Origin: a virus
DNA length: 35,127 bases
Direction: 5' to 3' (one strand)
IMG/VR virus record: IMGVR_UViG_3300044695_000376
Span: 1 to 35,127 of that record
Below the pieces are notes generated by a model. It was not told the origin of the DNA. It saw only the letters and a program-made list of their open reading frames with translations, and did no database searches. A program made the position numbers and the translations under genes. The first letter of the stretch is position 1. Each line of letters starts with the position of its first letter. Below are positions 1 to 8,634 of the stretch, piece by piece.

Positions 1-639
1 CCAGTATACCAACAATCAGGATTGCTATCTCAGCCTACGCAAAAGCTAGACTTTGCTGATTTGCGTGAAACAGAGAGATCATCACAAATGATGTCTCAGT
101 CTCTTGACCGCTTGAGTGAATTTGCATTTAAGGCTGCTGCTAAGAAAGCAATCAGAGAAGGTGAGCAATGGGCATATAACAACCCAATCTCTGACGAGCA
201 GATAGCGGCTGCAAAACGTGGAGCATTAGATATTGCTTTAGAGGCTCCTAAAGCTGGCACATTCTTTGGAGACTCAGCAAGAAAAATACAGGCTGGTCAA
301 CTTAGATCTACTCTTGAGTTACAAGCTAGAAGTGAGATTGCTAGAATATATCAAGATGTAGAGTCTGGTGCAATTGCAGACATAAAAACTTTAGATGATC
401 AATTTTACGCAATTCAAAAAGGTAACGGTAAGGTTATTGCATCATTAGATCCAGAGCAAGCAAATGCTTTTCAAGCATCTATAGCTACAGCAGCTAATCC
501 TGTTTATCAGGCTGGCGCTAAAAAGATTGGTGAATTAAGAGCTAAGTATATTGAAGACTTAGTAACTAGATCATTGGATAACTTTGATCCATTATTAAGA
601 TCATTAATTGATGAAAATACAGATCCAAAAAGAATATCT
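1..639. repeat. Left copy of the terminal overlap (matches 34489-35127)
   Basis: Bases 1-639 align without gaps to 34489-35127. I count 38 mismatches by eye, most of them at third codon positions. Differences are dense in the first 330 bases (33 of the 38) and absent over roughly the last 110. A physical direct terminal repeat would normally be identical, so this looks like a circular or circularly permuted genome assembled from more than one strain, closing to about 34,488 bp. Confidence 0.85.
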
Positions 640-1686
640 GATGAAATACAAATTCATAGAAAAGCATTATTAGGACAGGCAGTACAAGCAAATAATGTTG
701 CTGCATTTACTGCTACTCAAAAAGCTATAGATTCAAAAATTGAAAAAGCATATGTAGACAGATTATCTAATTATTTATCGTCTGATGAATTTGCTATGGC
801 TGCTCCAGACACAAGTTTTTCTTCAAGACTTGCTGCTCTTGAAAGCGGCAATGCAGGAAAGTATCAAGCAGTATGGTCAACTTTGCCTACTGAGTTACAA
901 GATAAAATTAAAACTCAATTCTTAAAGCGTGAAGCTGATAAAGAAAAAGCTTTACAGGTAGATGAAAAAGCAAAAGAAAAGCAAAATAAAGAAGACTCAA
1001 TTGAAGCTTTAAACAAGTATTACAAAGGCGAAATGGGTCAAGATGAAATAATAAATACTTTGATTGCAACAAAGCAAGCAACTCCTGCTTTGCTTAAATC
1101 GATACTTGCAGGAGAAGAAAAAACAACTGATGCAAAAACACTTTTCTTTATTGGTAATCAGATTGATAAAGGATCTTTTGGTAGACAGGACGTAGAAAAA
1201 TATTACGCTGATGGAAAAATAACTCTTAAAGAATCTCTTGATTTTATAAAGCAGATTAAAACAGAATCAAGAGATTTTGCTGATGCAAAAATGATACTTA
1301 AAGGTAAATTACAATTACCAGCTGATGGGCTTATATTTGGTGATCAATATAAAAAGCAGCAAGAAAAATATAGTTCTATGCTTGCTGATTTGATTAATGC
1401 TTCTAATGAAGCAATAGCTTCTGGTAAACCTTTTAACCCAATTGCATACGCAAACAAAATGGCGGTAGAAGGTACCAGCCAATTGAATCAAGCAAACGTC
1501 AAAGAGAAGGATGACGCTTTAGCTAACAAATGGAGAAATCTTGGTTATACACCTCCACCAGCGGGAACATTTTATACTGACCTTGAATTACAAAAAACTA
1601 AAACTCCTGATGGAAAGCCTCTTGCAAAAGAGGACATAAAGACAATTCTAAGATTGCAAAATAATGCAAAAAAGGCTAGAGAATGA
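1..1686 (+). CDS. Internal virion (ejection/core) protein, 5'-truncated by the window edge
   Basis: The frame is open from base 1. The second copy of this gene at the right end of the window begins MPLPTYQQ, so only the first three codons are missing here and the apparent TTG start at base 22 is an artefact. The protein (about 561 residues visible) is helical and charged, rich in Ala, Lys, Glu and Gln, without recognisable catalytic motifs or membrane segments. It lies after the tail-tube genes and a gp14-like protein, the place of the T7 internal core protein gp15. I infer a virion core or DNA-ejection role from position and composition only. Its stop overlaps the next start by four bases (ATGA). 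Confidence 0.6.
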   Translation, partial: PVYQQSGLLSQPTQKLDFADLRETERSSQMMSQSLDRLSEFAFKAAAKKAIREGEQWAYNNPISDEQIAAAKRGALDIALEAPKAGTFFGDSARKIQAGQLRSTLELQARSEIARIYQDVESGAIADIKTLDDQFYAIQKGNGKVIASLDPEQANAFQASIATAANPVYQAGAKKIGELRAKYIEDLVTRSLDNFDPLLRSLIDENTDPKRISDEIQIHRKALLGQAVQANNVAAFTATQKAIDSKIEKAYVDRLSNYLSSDEFAMAAPDTSFSSRLAALESGNAGKYQAVWSTLPTELQDKIKTQFLKREADKEKALQVDEKAKEKQNKEDSIEALNKYYKGEMGQDEIINTLIATKQATPALLKSILAGEEKTTDAKTLFFIGNQIDKGSFGRQDVEKYYADGKITLKESLDFIKQIKTESRDFADAKMILKGKLQLPADGLIFGDQYKKQQEKYSSMLADLINASNEAIASGKPFNPIAYANKMAVEGTSQLNQANVKEKDDALANKWRNLGYTPPPAGTFYTDLELQKTKTPDGKPLAKEDIKTILRLQNNAKKARE

Positions 1687-3773
1687 ACCTTGAAGAAAAA
1701 TTCTTAAACCAAGCTGCCGCTGAGATATTGCCGCAACTAGAGGAAACGAATCCTAACTTTCGTGGTCCAGTTCCACCAGCTCCACAAAAAGAAGCTCCAA
1801 CTGGTGAGATTCCTTTAATACCAGAAAAGCCTTTACCTGCTAATTTAATTTCTTCTGGTAGAGCTGTTGAGGCTACTGTTATTGGTCAACAATCTCCTAT
1901 TAATAAACCTGCTGCTGATACAACTACTGGTGTTATGCCAGTTACTGGTCGTGTATTTCCTGAAGACACAGCATCAATCCAAAATATACCTCGGACACAA
2001 TTAGAGGAAATGATGGGTAACATTGGATCTACAATACAGTCTGGCGCTGAGTATCTAGACTTTGCTGTGATTGGTTTGCCTGATGTCGGAACTCTTACTT
2101 TGAAGGATCTTACTGTAGGTGATCTTGGTAAAGTAATGGAGGCTATGAGTTATGGCTTTACTCCTACCACTGGCGAAGGTCAGACTCTACGTCCGACACC
2201 AGAGGCGCTAGATCTGCTGAATGCTATACCTGCATTCCAAGCTGCTAGTAAAGCAGTTAAGTATGGCGCTAAAGGATTAAGGGCTGGTGCTGAAGCATTG
2301 GCTCCTGCTGCTGCTGATGTAATCGAATCTGGTTTGCGTAAGACTGGCATGATTGCAGACATTGTGCCTGATGGTAAGTCTATGCCAAAGCCAGAAGGAT
2401 TAGTAAGCAGTAGATTCCCAACTGCCGTAAAAGCAACTGAAGACCCATTAAAAAATAATTTATTAATTAATTTGGATGCGGCAAAACAAGATCCTAAAGC
2501 ATTTGAACATAATGTAAATTTAATAACTAAATATCCTAACTTTGTATCAAGTGCTAAAACAACTGATTTAAAAGCTGATGATTTTATAAATAGCGTAAAA
2601 GATAATCTTTTATTTTTATACGATGCTGTGCCAGATGCAACCAGAAAGAGAAGTATGCTTTGGTATGACGGTGCAAGAAATATTACTGATAAATGGTCAA
2701 GTCAATACAACATACCTGATCAATCAGTTGCTGGTGTATTAGCTGTCTTATCTCCACAAAAAGATTGGTTTATGAATGTTTCACTTGGTGAGCGTGTAAT
2801 AGACATTATGTCTACCAAACAATCATACAAGTGGGACAGTGCAATGTCTTCAAAAGCAAAGCAGATATGGAAAAAAGAAAAATATGCGCCAATGCTAAAA
2901 GCAATTGAAGGTAAGCAATTATCTGAAATAACTGATGTTGGATTAAAAGCAATGTGGCTTAGAACATTTGATGAAGCTCATTTACCAAGGGAGCATCAAA
3001 TTGTAACTCCAGAAGGTCAGTATGCTGGTGCAAGACTTACATCAAAAGGAGTTCCATATCAAACTGGATGGGGTTCTTTAAATGAAATAGGTAAGGCTGT
3101 AAATATATTTGAAAACCCAAGCGTTGAAAATGTTAGTTTAAATCTTGGAACGCAACATAAAGTAAGAAGTTTTTATAATAATATTTACGCACCTAATGAT
3201 TCATCAGGTAATGTGACTATTGATACTCATGCAGTTGCAGCTGGATTGTTGCGTCCTTTATCTGGAAAAAGTAGAGAAGTAGAACATAATTTTGGATCAA
3301 ATGTAAAAGGTGAAGTTGGTCCAAAGAATAGTTCATTTACTGGATCACAAGGAACTTATGCCATATATGCTGAAGCATATAAGAGAGCAGCTGAAGAACG
3401 TGGTGTATTGCCTAGACAAATGCAATCTATTACATGGGAAGCTGTTCGAGGACTTTTTGAGGACACATTTAAAACCCCTAAAAATGCCGAAATGATAGAT
3501 AATATTTGGCTACAATATAAGAACGGCAAAATATCATTAGAGGATGCTAGAAATGAAATTGTCAAATCAGCAGGTGGAATCACAGCCCCAGAGTGGGAGC
3601 GAGCCGGATTACGTCCTGAATCTACTAAAGCAGTTCAACCTGCCAGTAACGAGGGAGAACTATCTGGGACTAGCGTATCCAGAGGGGCTGCCGGAGGATT
3701 GGTCAGCGGAAAACGAAATGGAACTTCCGCAAGAACTAAGAGAAAAGTAACAGCTACTGGAGGTGCTGAATAA
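1683..3773 (+). CDS. Large internal virion protein with a central HhH-GPD/DUF7178-like domain
   Basis: 696 residues. The N-terminal 240 residues are Pro-rich then helical. Residues about 246-620 form a distinct domain containing LSPQKDWFMN (about 356-366), a K-x-x-x-FYNN stretch and TIDTHAVAA (about 512-520). The K...FY.N...[IV]DTH pattern recalls the core of HhH-GPD DNA glycosylases, where the Asp before TH is catalytic, and phage polyvalent-protein domains such as DUF7178; this is inference from motif memory. The domain-coding DNA (about 2430-3560) is visibly more AT-rich than its flanks. The last 60 residues are low-complexity and overlap a second gene in another frame. The gene sits between two likely ejection proteins, so the product is probably carried in the virion. 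Confidence 0.6.
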   Translation: MNLEEKFLNQAAAEILPQLEETNPNFRGPVPPAPQKEAPTGEIPLIPEKPLPANLISSGRAVEATVIGQQSPINKPAADTTTGVMPVTGRVFPEDTASIQNIPRTQLEEMMGNIGSTIQSGAEYLDFAVIGLPDVGTLTLKDLTVGDLGKVMEAMSYGFTPTTGEGQTLRPTPEALDLLNAIPAFQAASKAVKYGAKGLRAGAEALAPAAADVIESGLRKTGMIADIVPDGKSMPKPEGLVSSRFPTAVKATEDPLKNNLLINLDAAKQDPKAFEHNVNLITKYPNFVSSAKTTDLKADDFINSVKDNLLFLYDAVPDATRKRSMLWYDGARNITDKWSSQYNIPDQSVAGVLAVLSPQKDWFMNVSLGERVIDIMSTKQSYKWDSAMSSKAKQIWKKEKYAPMLKAIEGKQLSEITDVGLKAMWLRTFDEAHLPREHQIVTPEGQYAGARLTSKGVPYQTGWGSLNEIGKAVNIFENPSVENVSLNLGTQHKVRSFYNNIYAPNDSSGNVTIDTHAVAAGLLRPLSGKSREVEHNFGSNVKGEVGPKNSSFTGSQGTYAIYAEAYKRAAEERGVLPRQMQSITWEAVRGLFEDTFKTPKNAEMIDNIWLQYKNGKISLEDARNEIVKSAGGITAPEWERAGLRPESTKAVQPASNEGELSGTSVSRGAAGGLVSGKRNGTSARTKRKVTATGGAE
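3553..3750 (+). CDS. Small overprinted phage protein in the +1 frame inside the preceding gene
   Basis: 65 residues starting at ATG 3553, preceded by TAGAGG nine bases upstream, a good ribosome binding site. An earlier in-frame ATG at 3544 overlaps that site and is less likely. The product contains NLPVTRENYLGLAYPEG and ends in an acidic then basic tail (ELPQELREK). The pattern TRENYL.LAY....P...S.E.E.ELP resembles a small conserved phage protein often found near virion genes; its function is unknown to me. In the same bases the long host frame is a Gly/Ser/Thr/Arg-rich low-complexity tail. That contrast suggests this short frame is the constrained one. Confidence 0.65.
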   Translation: MKLSNQQVESQPQSGSEPDYVLNLLKQFNLPVTRENYLGLAYPEGLPEDWSAENEMELPQELREK

Positions 3774-6706
3774 TGGCTATCGAATCTCTCAATCAGCGCC
3801 TAGACCAGCTAACTCCTGAGAATCTACAGGTACAGCAGACGCTACCTAATATCGAGCCTCCACCGTTTAATGCGGAGACTGAGGCTATTCTACCTGCCGA
3901 TGAGCAGCCAGTGGACGAGTTTGTGCCGGAGGCTGGGTTATTTTCGCAGCTAGTTAAAAAGCAGATCAAGAAAGCTCCTCTTAGCTCTGAGCGCAAGATC
4001 CTGCAAAAGGATATCCAGTCTGGCAAGGTAGGTGCATACACAGTAATTAGAGAGGACGCACCAGTTGATGAAATATTAAGAGAGGCTAAGACTGCACCAT
4101 CATCTGGTAGACCATCTCCAACTCAGGCACAGAAAGTAGCTGGAGTTGAGACAACTATATTTAATCTAGACAAGATTAATGATGTTGACAGTTTTAAGCA
4201 ATTCTTACAAGCCAGTGCTAAAAAATACGATGCTGATAAATTAGAAAAAATGTCATATAAGGATGTGGCTGAACAGGCTGCATTAGATGGATATGACGAA
4301 AGATTTATAGCTAGAATGCTTGATCCTAAAATGCAGACAGTAGCTAGTCCAAAGGAAGCAGCAACAATGCTTAACCTATTGGTAGATTCTGGAAAACACG
4401 CTTTTAATCTTGCAGAGCAAGTTAAGGTAGCGACTGCTAATGGAACTATTACGGCTGAGTTAGCTACCCAATTCCATCAGGCTGTAGCATTTGAAGGTGT
4501 ACTTGCTAAAGCTGTAAAAGGAAGACAGGCTGATATAGCTAGAACACTTGGTATATTTTCACAAGCTAGAACTGCTAGTACAGCTAGAGGCGCACAGCTA
4601 GAGACAATCCTTAATGAGGCTGGTGGAATTAGAAATTCATTCGAGCTGGCTAATAGCTACACTGCTTTGGATAGTCGTGCTGATCGTGCTGCATTATCAG
4701 AAAAAACTATATCTGGAACAACACGAGATATATGGTACTCAACATGGATCAACGGTCTATTGTCTTCACCAGTTACGCACGCAAAGAACATAGTAGGTAA
4801 TACTGCATTTGGTGCGTATATGTTGCCAGAAAGATTAATTGCGTCAGGCATTGGCAAGGGTAGAAATTTTATTTTTAAAGGTGGCGAAGAGGCTATCCAG
4901 CTAAATGAAGTTTATGCACAGGCAATGGGTATGCTTCAAGGCATACGTGAAGGCGGCAGTATAGCTGTTACCGCATTTAAAAAGAATGAGCCTACTGATG
5001 CGCTATCTAAGATTGAAAACTTCAGGAATGGTAGAGACACATTTGATGTTTCATTTGGTGACTCTGCTACAGCACAAGCGCTTAATAATGCAATGAAATA
5101 CTGGGGTGGATTTGTAACCACACCTAGTCGTGCGCTGATGGCAGAGGATGAATTCTTTAAGGCTGTTGGCTACCGCATGGAATTGAATGCGCTAGTAACC
5201 AGAGAAGCTAACAAGGAATACAGTAACTTAATTAAGAATGGTGTTGATGAGACTACGGCAGCACAGCAAGCAGCAACACTACATGAAAAGCTTTTGGTTG
5301 AGCCTACAGCTGAAATAGAAGAGGCAGCTAAATCAATGGCTTCAACTGTTACCTTTACAAGAGAACTTGAAGAAGGTTTACAGGGCGCTCAAAGATTCTT
5401 GAAGGACACTCCAGTCCTAAAGATATTCTTCCCATTCGTCAAAACTCCTACCAATATTGCGATGGAGGCAATGAGTCGTACTCCAATTATAAATTTTACT
5501 TCACCTAGATTTTGGGCTGACTACAATGCTGGTGGTATTCAAAGAGACATGGCGATGGCTAGAGTTGCCCTTGGATCTTTAATTGTTTTTGGCGCTGGAT
5601 CATATGCTCTTGATGGAAAAGTAACTGGATATGGACCAATGCGGTCAGAGGATAAGGCTGCACTTGAGGGTACAGGCTGGCAGCAATTCTCATTTGTCTT
5701 TAATAGATCTGATGTGAGTCCAGAGTTACTTGCTCAGTACAAAGAAATAACTCAAGTCAAAGAGACACCAGATAAGGTCTATGTCAGCTACGCTGGTATT
5801 GAGCCATTCTCATCCATGATGTCTATTTCTGCTACAGCTGGTGAGTATGCGATGGTAGACGGTAGTGAGGTAGACATGGAAAAGCTGATGATGGGAGCTA
5901 CCCTAGGATTGTATCAATACACATCTGAACAGCCTATGCTGCAAGGCTACGGTGAGCTAATGAAAATGTTTTCGTCCAAGGCAAATGATGCGCCATCAAT
6001 GCTTTATAACGTGATGGCACAAGTATCCAAGCAGACTAGTTCATATGTAATTGGTGGATCTCCAGCTGGCGCTTACTCATCATTCATTGCCAGCATTGAG
6101 CGTATTGTAAAACCAGAGAAAAGCTTGGTGATGGAGGCAGTATCTCCTGATGATGTGAATCTTATCTCTGGTGCTGAGAAGGGATTTTGGGAGGCTTTTG
6201 CACAAGCTAAGTCTAGAAATCCATTGACATCAGATACGCTACCAGTACAGCTAGATGCAATCACAGGTAATGAAAAGCGTATTGGCAAAGGTAACTGGTC
6301 AGAGATGTGGGATCCATTTAAATCAAGCGATGGTAAGTATTCTCCAGCTCATGCGGTACTGGTGGAATACGGTGTGCCAATGCCTAAGATTCCTAAAAAA
6401 ATTGATGGTGTTGAATTAACTGACAAGCAATACAATCAATGGATTCAAATTGCTACTGAGACTTTTAACATTGAAGACAAAATTGTTAAGCTTGGATCTA
6501 GTAAGGAATTTAGATCATTAGCATCTACAGACTTGGGTGCTGCTCAAGCTTTATTAAACAAGGTTATATCTGATGCATATAACGGCACACCAACTAATCA
6601 GGGTGCTAAATATATATTGCTTGCTGATCCAGAAAATATGGACTTAGCTGATGCAATTGAAGGTGTAAAAGAAAAGCAGCGTGAATTCGGAAAATATAAA
6701 AGGTAA
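3773..6706 (+). CDS. Giant internal virion / DNA-ejection protein (gp16-like position)
   Basis: 977 residues. GGAGGTG eight bases upstream supports ATG 3773, which shares one base with the previous stop (TAATG). The N-terminus is Pro/Glu-rich and probably disordered. The rest is mainly helical, with a TWINGLLSSPVTHAKN motif near residue 325 typical of large phage internal proteins. A hydrophobic stretch ALGSLIVFGAGSYAL lies near residues 598-612, followed by G-x-GPM and a GWQ block. These features fit large podoviral ejection proteins that enter the host envelope with the DNA. No lytic transglycosylase motif is evident. The family is not certain. Confidence 0.65.
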   Translation: MAIESLNQRLDQLTPENLQVQQTLPNIEPPPFNAETEAILPADEQPVDEFVPEAGLFSQLVKKQIKKAPLSSERKILQKDIQSGKVGAYTVIREDAPVDEILREAKTAPSSGRPSPTQAQKVAGVETTIFNLDKINDVDSFKQFLQASAKKYDADKLEKMSYKDVAEQAALDGYDERFIARMLDPKMQTVASPKEAATMLNLLVDSGKHAFNLAEQVKVATANGTITAELATQFHQAVAFEGVLAKAVKGRQADIARTLGIFSQARTASTARGAQLETILNEAGGIRNSFELANSYTALDSRADRAALSEKTISGTTRDIWYSTWINGLLSSPVTHAKNIVGNTAFGAYMLPERLIASGIGKGRNFIFKGGEEAIQLNEVYAQAMGMLQGIREGGSIAVTAFKKNEPTDALSKIENFRNGRDTFDVSFGDSATAQALNNAMKYWGGFVTTPSRALMAEDEFFKAVGYRMELNALVTREANKEYSNLIKNGVDETTAAQQAATLHEKLLVEPTAEIEEAAKSMASTVTFTRELEEGLQGAQRFLKDTPVLKIFFPFVKTPTNIAMEAMSRTPIINFTSPRFWADYNAGGIQRDMAMARVALGSLIVFGAGSYALDGKVTGYGPMRSEDKAALEGTGWQQFSFVFNRSDVSPELLAQYKEITQVKETPDKVYVSYAGIEPFSSMMSISATAGEYAMVDGSEVDMEKLMMGATLGLYQYTSEQPMLQGYGELMKMFSSKANDAPSMLYNVMAQVSKQTSSYVIGGSPAGAYSSFIASIERIVKPEKSLVMEAVSPDDVNLISGAEKGFWEAFAQAKSRNPLTSDTLPVQLDAITGNEKRIGKGNWSEMWDPFKSSDGKYSPAHAVLVEYGVPMPKIPKKIDGVELTDKQYNQWIQIATETFNIEDKIVKLGSSKEFRSLASTDLGAAQALLNKVISDAYNGTPTNQGAKYILLADPENMDLADAIEGVKEKQREFGKYKR

Positions 6707-6714
6707 GGACTAAC

Positions 6715-8634
6715 ATGGCAAACTATCCAATATCAAACGTATCACGAAGAGTGGTCTACACAGGTAGTGCTGGTGTGGGTCCATACTCATTCTCATTCGA
6801 GATCATTGCAGCTGGTGACGTAGATGTCTATAAGAATGACACGCTACTTAGCCTGACTACAAACTATACAGTAACGATTAATAGCAATGGAACAGGATCT
6901 ATAACTCTTGTGTCGGCTGCTACTGGCAGTGATCGCATTACCATTGTTGGAGCTAGAGCGATTGAGCGAACCACAGACTTTGTAACTGGTGGTGACTTGT
7001 TTGCTAATACGCTGAATGAAGAGATTGACTCACAGACTATCTTTGTGCAGCAGGTAGCAGAGACAGCAGAGCGCTCGATCAAGGCTCCAGTAACTGATCC
7101 TACCAACATCAACATGACGCTACCATCACAGACTTCACGAGTTGGTAAGACGTTAGCATTTGATGCTGATGGTAATCCTATTGCTGGTGATCCAATTGGT
7201 AACTGGCGAGGTGATTGGGCTACTGCAACATCATATCAAAATCGTGACTTAATTAAAGACACAACAAACAGCAATGTATATATTGCATTGGCTGCTCATT
7301 TGTCTTCTGGTTCACTGCCAATTACCACTAACACTGATTCCGCAAAATGGGGATTAGTGGTTGATGCTGCTGCTGCTAGTACCTCTGCTAGTAATGCTTC
7401 AACCTCTGCTACTAACGCTGCATCAAGTGCAAGCTCGGCAAGTACGTCTGCTTCTAATGCTTCTAGCTCTGCATCAAGTGCATCAACGTCTGCTTCTACA
7501 GCAACAACCCAAGCAACCAATGCATCTAACAGCGCATCATCTGCCGCAACTAGCGCAACCAGTGCAAGCAATAGCGCATCATCTGCATCTACATCAGCTA
7601 CCAATGCATCTAACTCAGCGTCATTGGCAGCAGCAAACGCAGCCTCTGGATTGTACTCATCAGTAATAGATAAGAGTGCAAACTACACTGTAGTTATAGG
7701 TGATGCTGGCGCTCTAATTCGTGTAACTACAACAAGTGGCGCAATCACAATTACACTACCAACAATTAGCACAGTAAATGATGGCTTTAAAGTTGCTGTA
7801 GTTAAATGGACTGGTGACGGAAATGGTGTAAGCGTAGTTAGATCTGGATCGGATACAATCAATGGCGCAACTTCATCAGCAATAGGATCTCAATACACTA
7901 GCACTACATTTGTTGCAGACTTTGAAAGTAATCAGTGGCTTGCTGTATCTAGTGGTCTAGGATCAACTAACGTAGCGGTTGATCAATTCAGTGGCAATGG
8001 ATCTACCGTAGCATTTACTTTATCTGGTGATGCAGGTAGTGAGAATAATACTCAAGTGTTTGTATCTGGAGTCTATCAAGAGAAAGATACTTATTCATTG
8101 TCAGGCACTACGCTGACATTCTCTGCTGCACCACCTACTGGTACTGGCAACATAGAGGTAGTGTGGACTGCTCCACTGTCTATTGGTGTACCTAGTGATG
8201 GCACCGTTACTTCTGCAAAGATGGCAGCTGGCGCAGCTGTTGCTAACATTGGATATACACCAGCTAATGATTCTTTAGTTGTACATTTAGCTGGAGCTGA
8301 GACAACAACTGGTGCAAAGCGTGGTGCGGTAGTTGCGCTAACTGATGGTGCAACTATTACCGCAGACTTTGCTGCCGCTAATAACTTTAGCGTAACGCTC
8401 GGTGGTAATCGTACTCTTGGCAATCCAACTAATGTGGTGGCTGGTCAGTCTGGCATCATTAAGATTAGTCAGGATGGAACAGGAAGTAGGACACTTGCAT
8501 ACGGATCTAGCTGGGACTTTCCTGCTGGTGCTGTACCATCACTTACCACTACAGCTAATGCGGTAGACATACTTGCTTACTATGTGGATACATCAACTAA
8601 CATTACTGCTCGTTTAGTTGGAGATCGTAAATGA
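6715..8634 (+). CDS. Tail fibre protein with T7-type N-terminal attachment domain
   Basis: 639 residues. Residues 1-150 match the T7 gp17 N-terminal fibre family that docks fibres on the short tail (VSRRVVYTGSAGVGPYSFSF, then GDLFANTLNEEIDSQTIFVQQ). A sugar-binding-like segment (WRGDWATATSYQ) follows, then an Ala/Ser/Thr/Asn repeat region (about 218-312) likely to form a trimeric shaft. The rest comprises beta-rich domains, including GVYQEKDTYSLSGTTLTF and a C-terminal GGNRTLGNPT block common in phage fibres. AAGGA lies upstream of the start. It begins the adhesion module and its stop overlaps the next start (ATGA). Confidence 0.88.
   Translation: MANYPISNVSRRVVYTGSAGVGPYSFSFEIIAAGDVDVYKNDTLLSLTTNYTVTINSNGTGSITLVSAATGSDRITIVGARAIERTTDFVTGGDLFANTLNEEIDSQTIFVQQVAETAERSIKAPVTDPTNINMTLPSQTSRVGKTLAFDADGNPIAGDPIGNWRGDWATATSYQNRDLIKDTTNSNVYIALAAHLSSGSLPITTNTDSAKWGLVVDAAAASTSASNASTSATNAASSASSASTSASNASSSASSASTSASTATTQATNASNSASSAATSATSASNSASSASTSATNASNSASLAAANAASGLYSSVIDKSANYTVVIGDAGALIRVTTTSGAITITLPTISTVNDGFKVAVVKWTGDGNGVSVVRSGSDTINGATSSAIGSQYTSTTFVADFESNQWLAVSSGLGSTNVAVDQFSGNGSTVAFTLSGDAGSENNTQVFVSGVYQEKDTYSLSGTTLTFSAAPPTGTGNIEVVWTAPLSIGVPSDGTVTSAKMAAGAAVANIGYTPANDSLVVHLAGAETTTGAKRGAVVALTDGATITADFAAANNFSVTLGGNRTLGNPTNVVAGQSGIIKISQDGTGSRTLAYGSSWDFPAGAVPSLTTTANAVDILAYYVDTSTNITARLVGDRK
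7370..7650 (+). repeat. Degenerate Ser/Ala/Asn/Thr-coding repeat within the fibre gene
   Basis: The DNA consists of imperfect repeats built from tctgc(a/t), agtgc(a) and aa(c/t)gc units, encoding runs such as SASNASTSATNAASSAS. The irregular unit length and coding sense distinguish it from a CRISPR array. It is the likely fibre shaft and a plausible site of slippage or recombination between phages. Confidence 0.8.

Noticed and set aside
7296-7604. Long open frames antisense and out of frame to the fibre repeat
   Set aside because: They arise from the Ala/Ser/Thr repeat codons; products are Leu/Ala/Asp low-complexity, without ribosome sites.
7370-7650. CRISPR-like or tandem repeat array
   Set aside because: Repeats are short, irregular and in frame with the fibre gene; no constant repeat with unique spacers.
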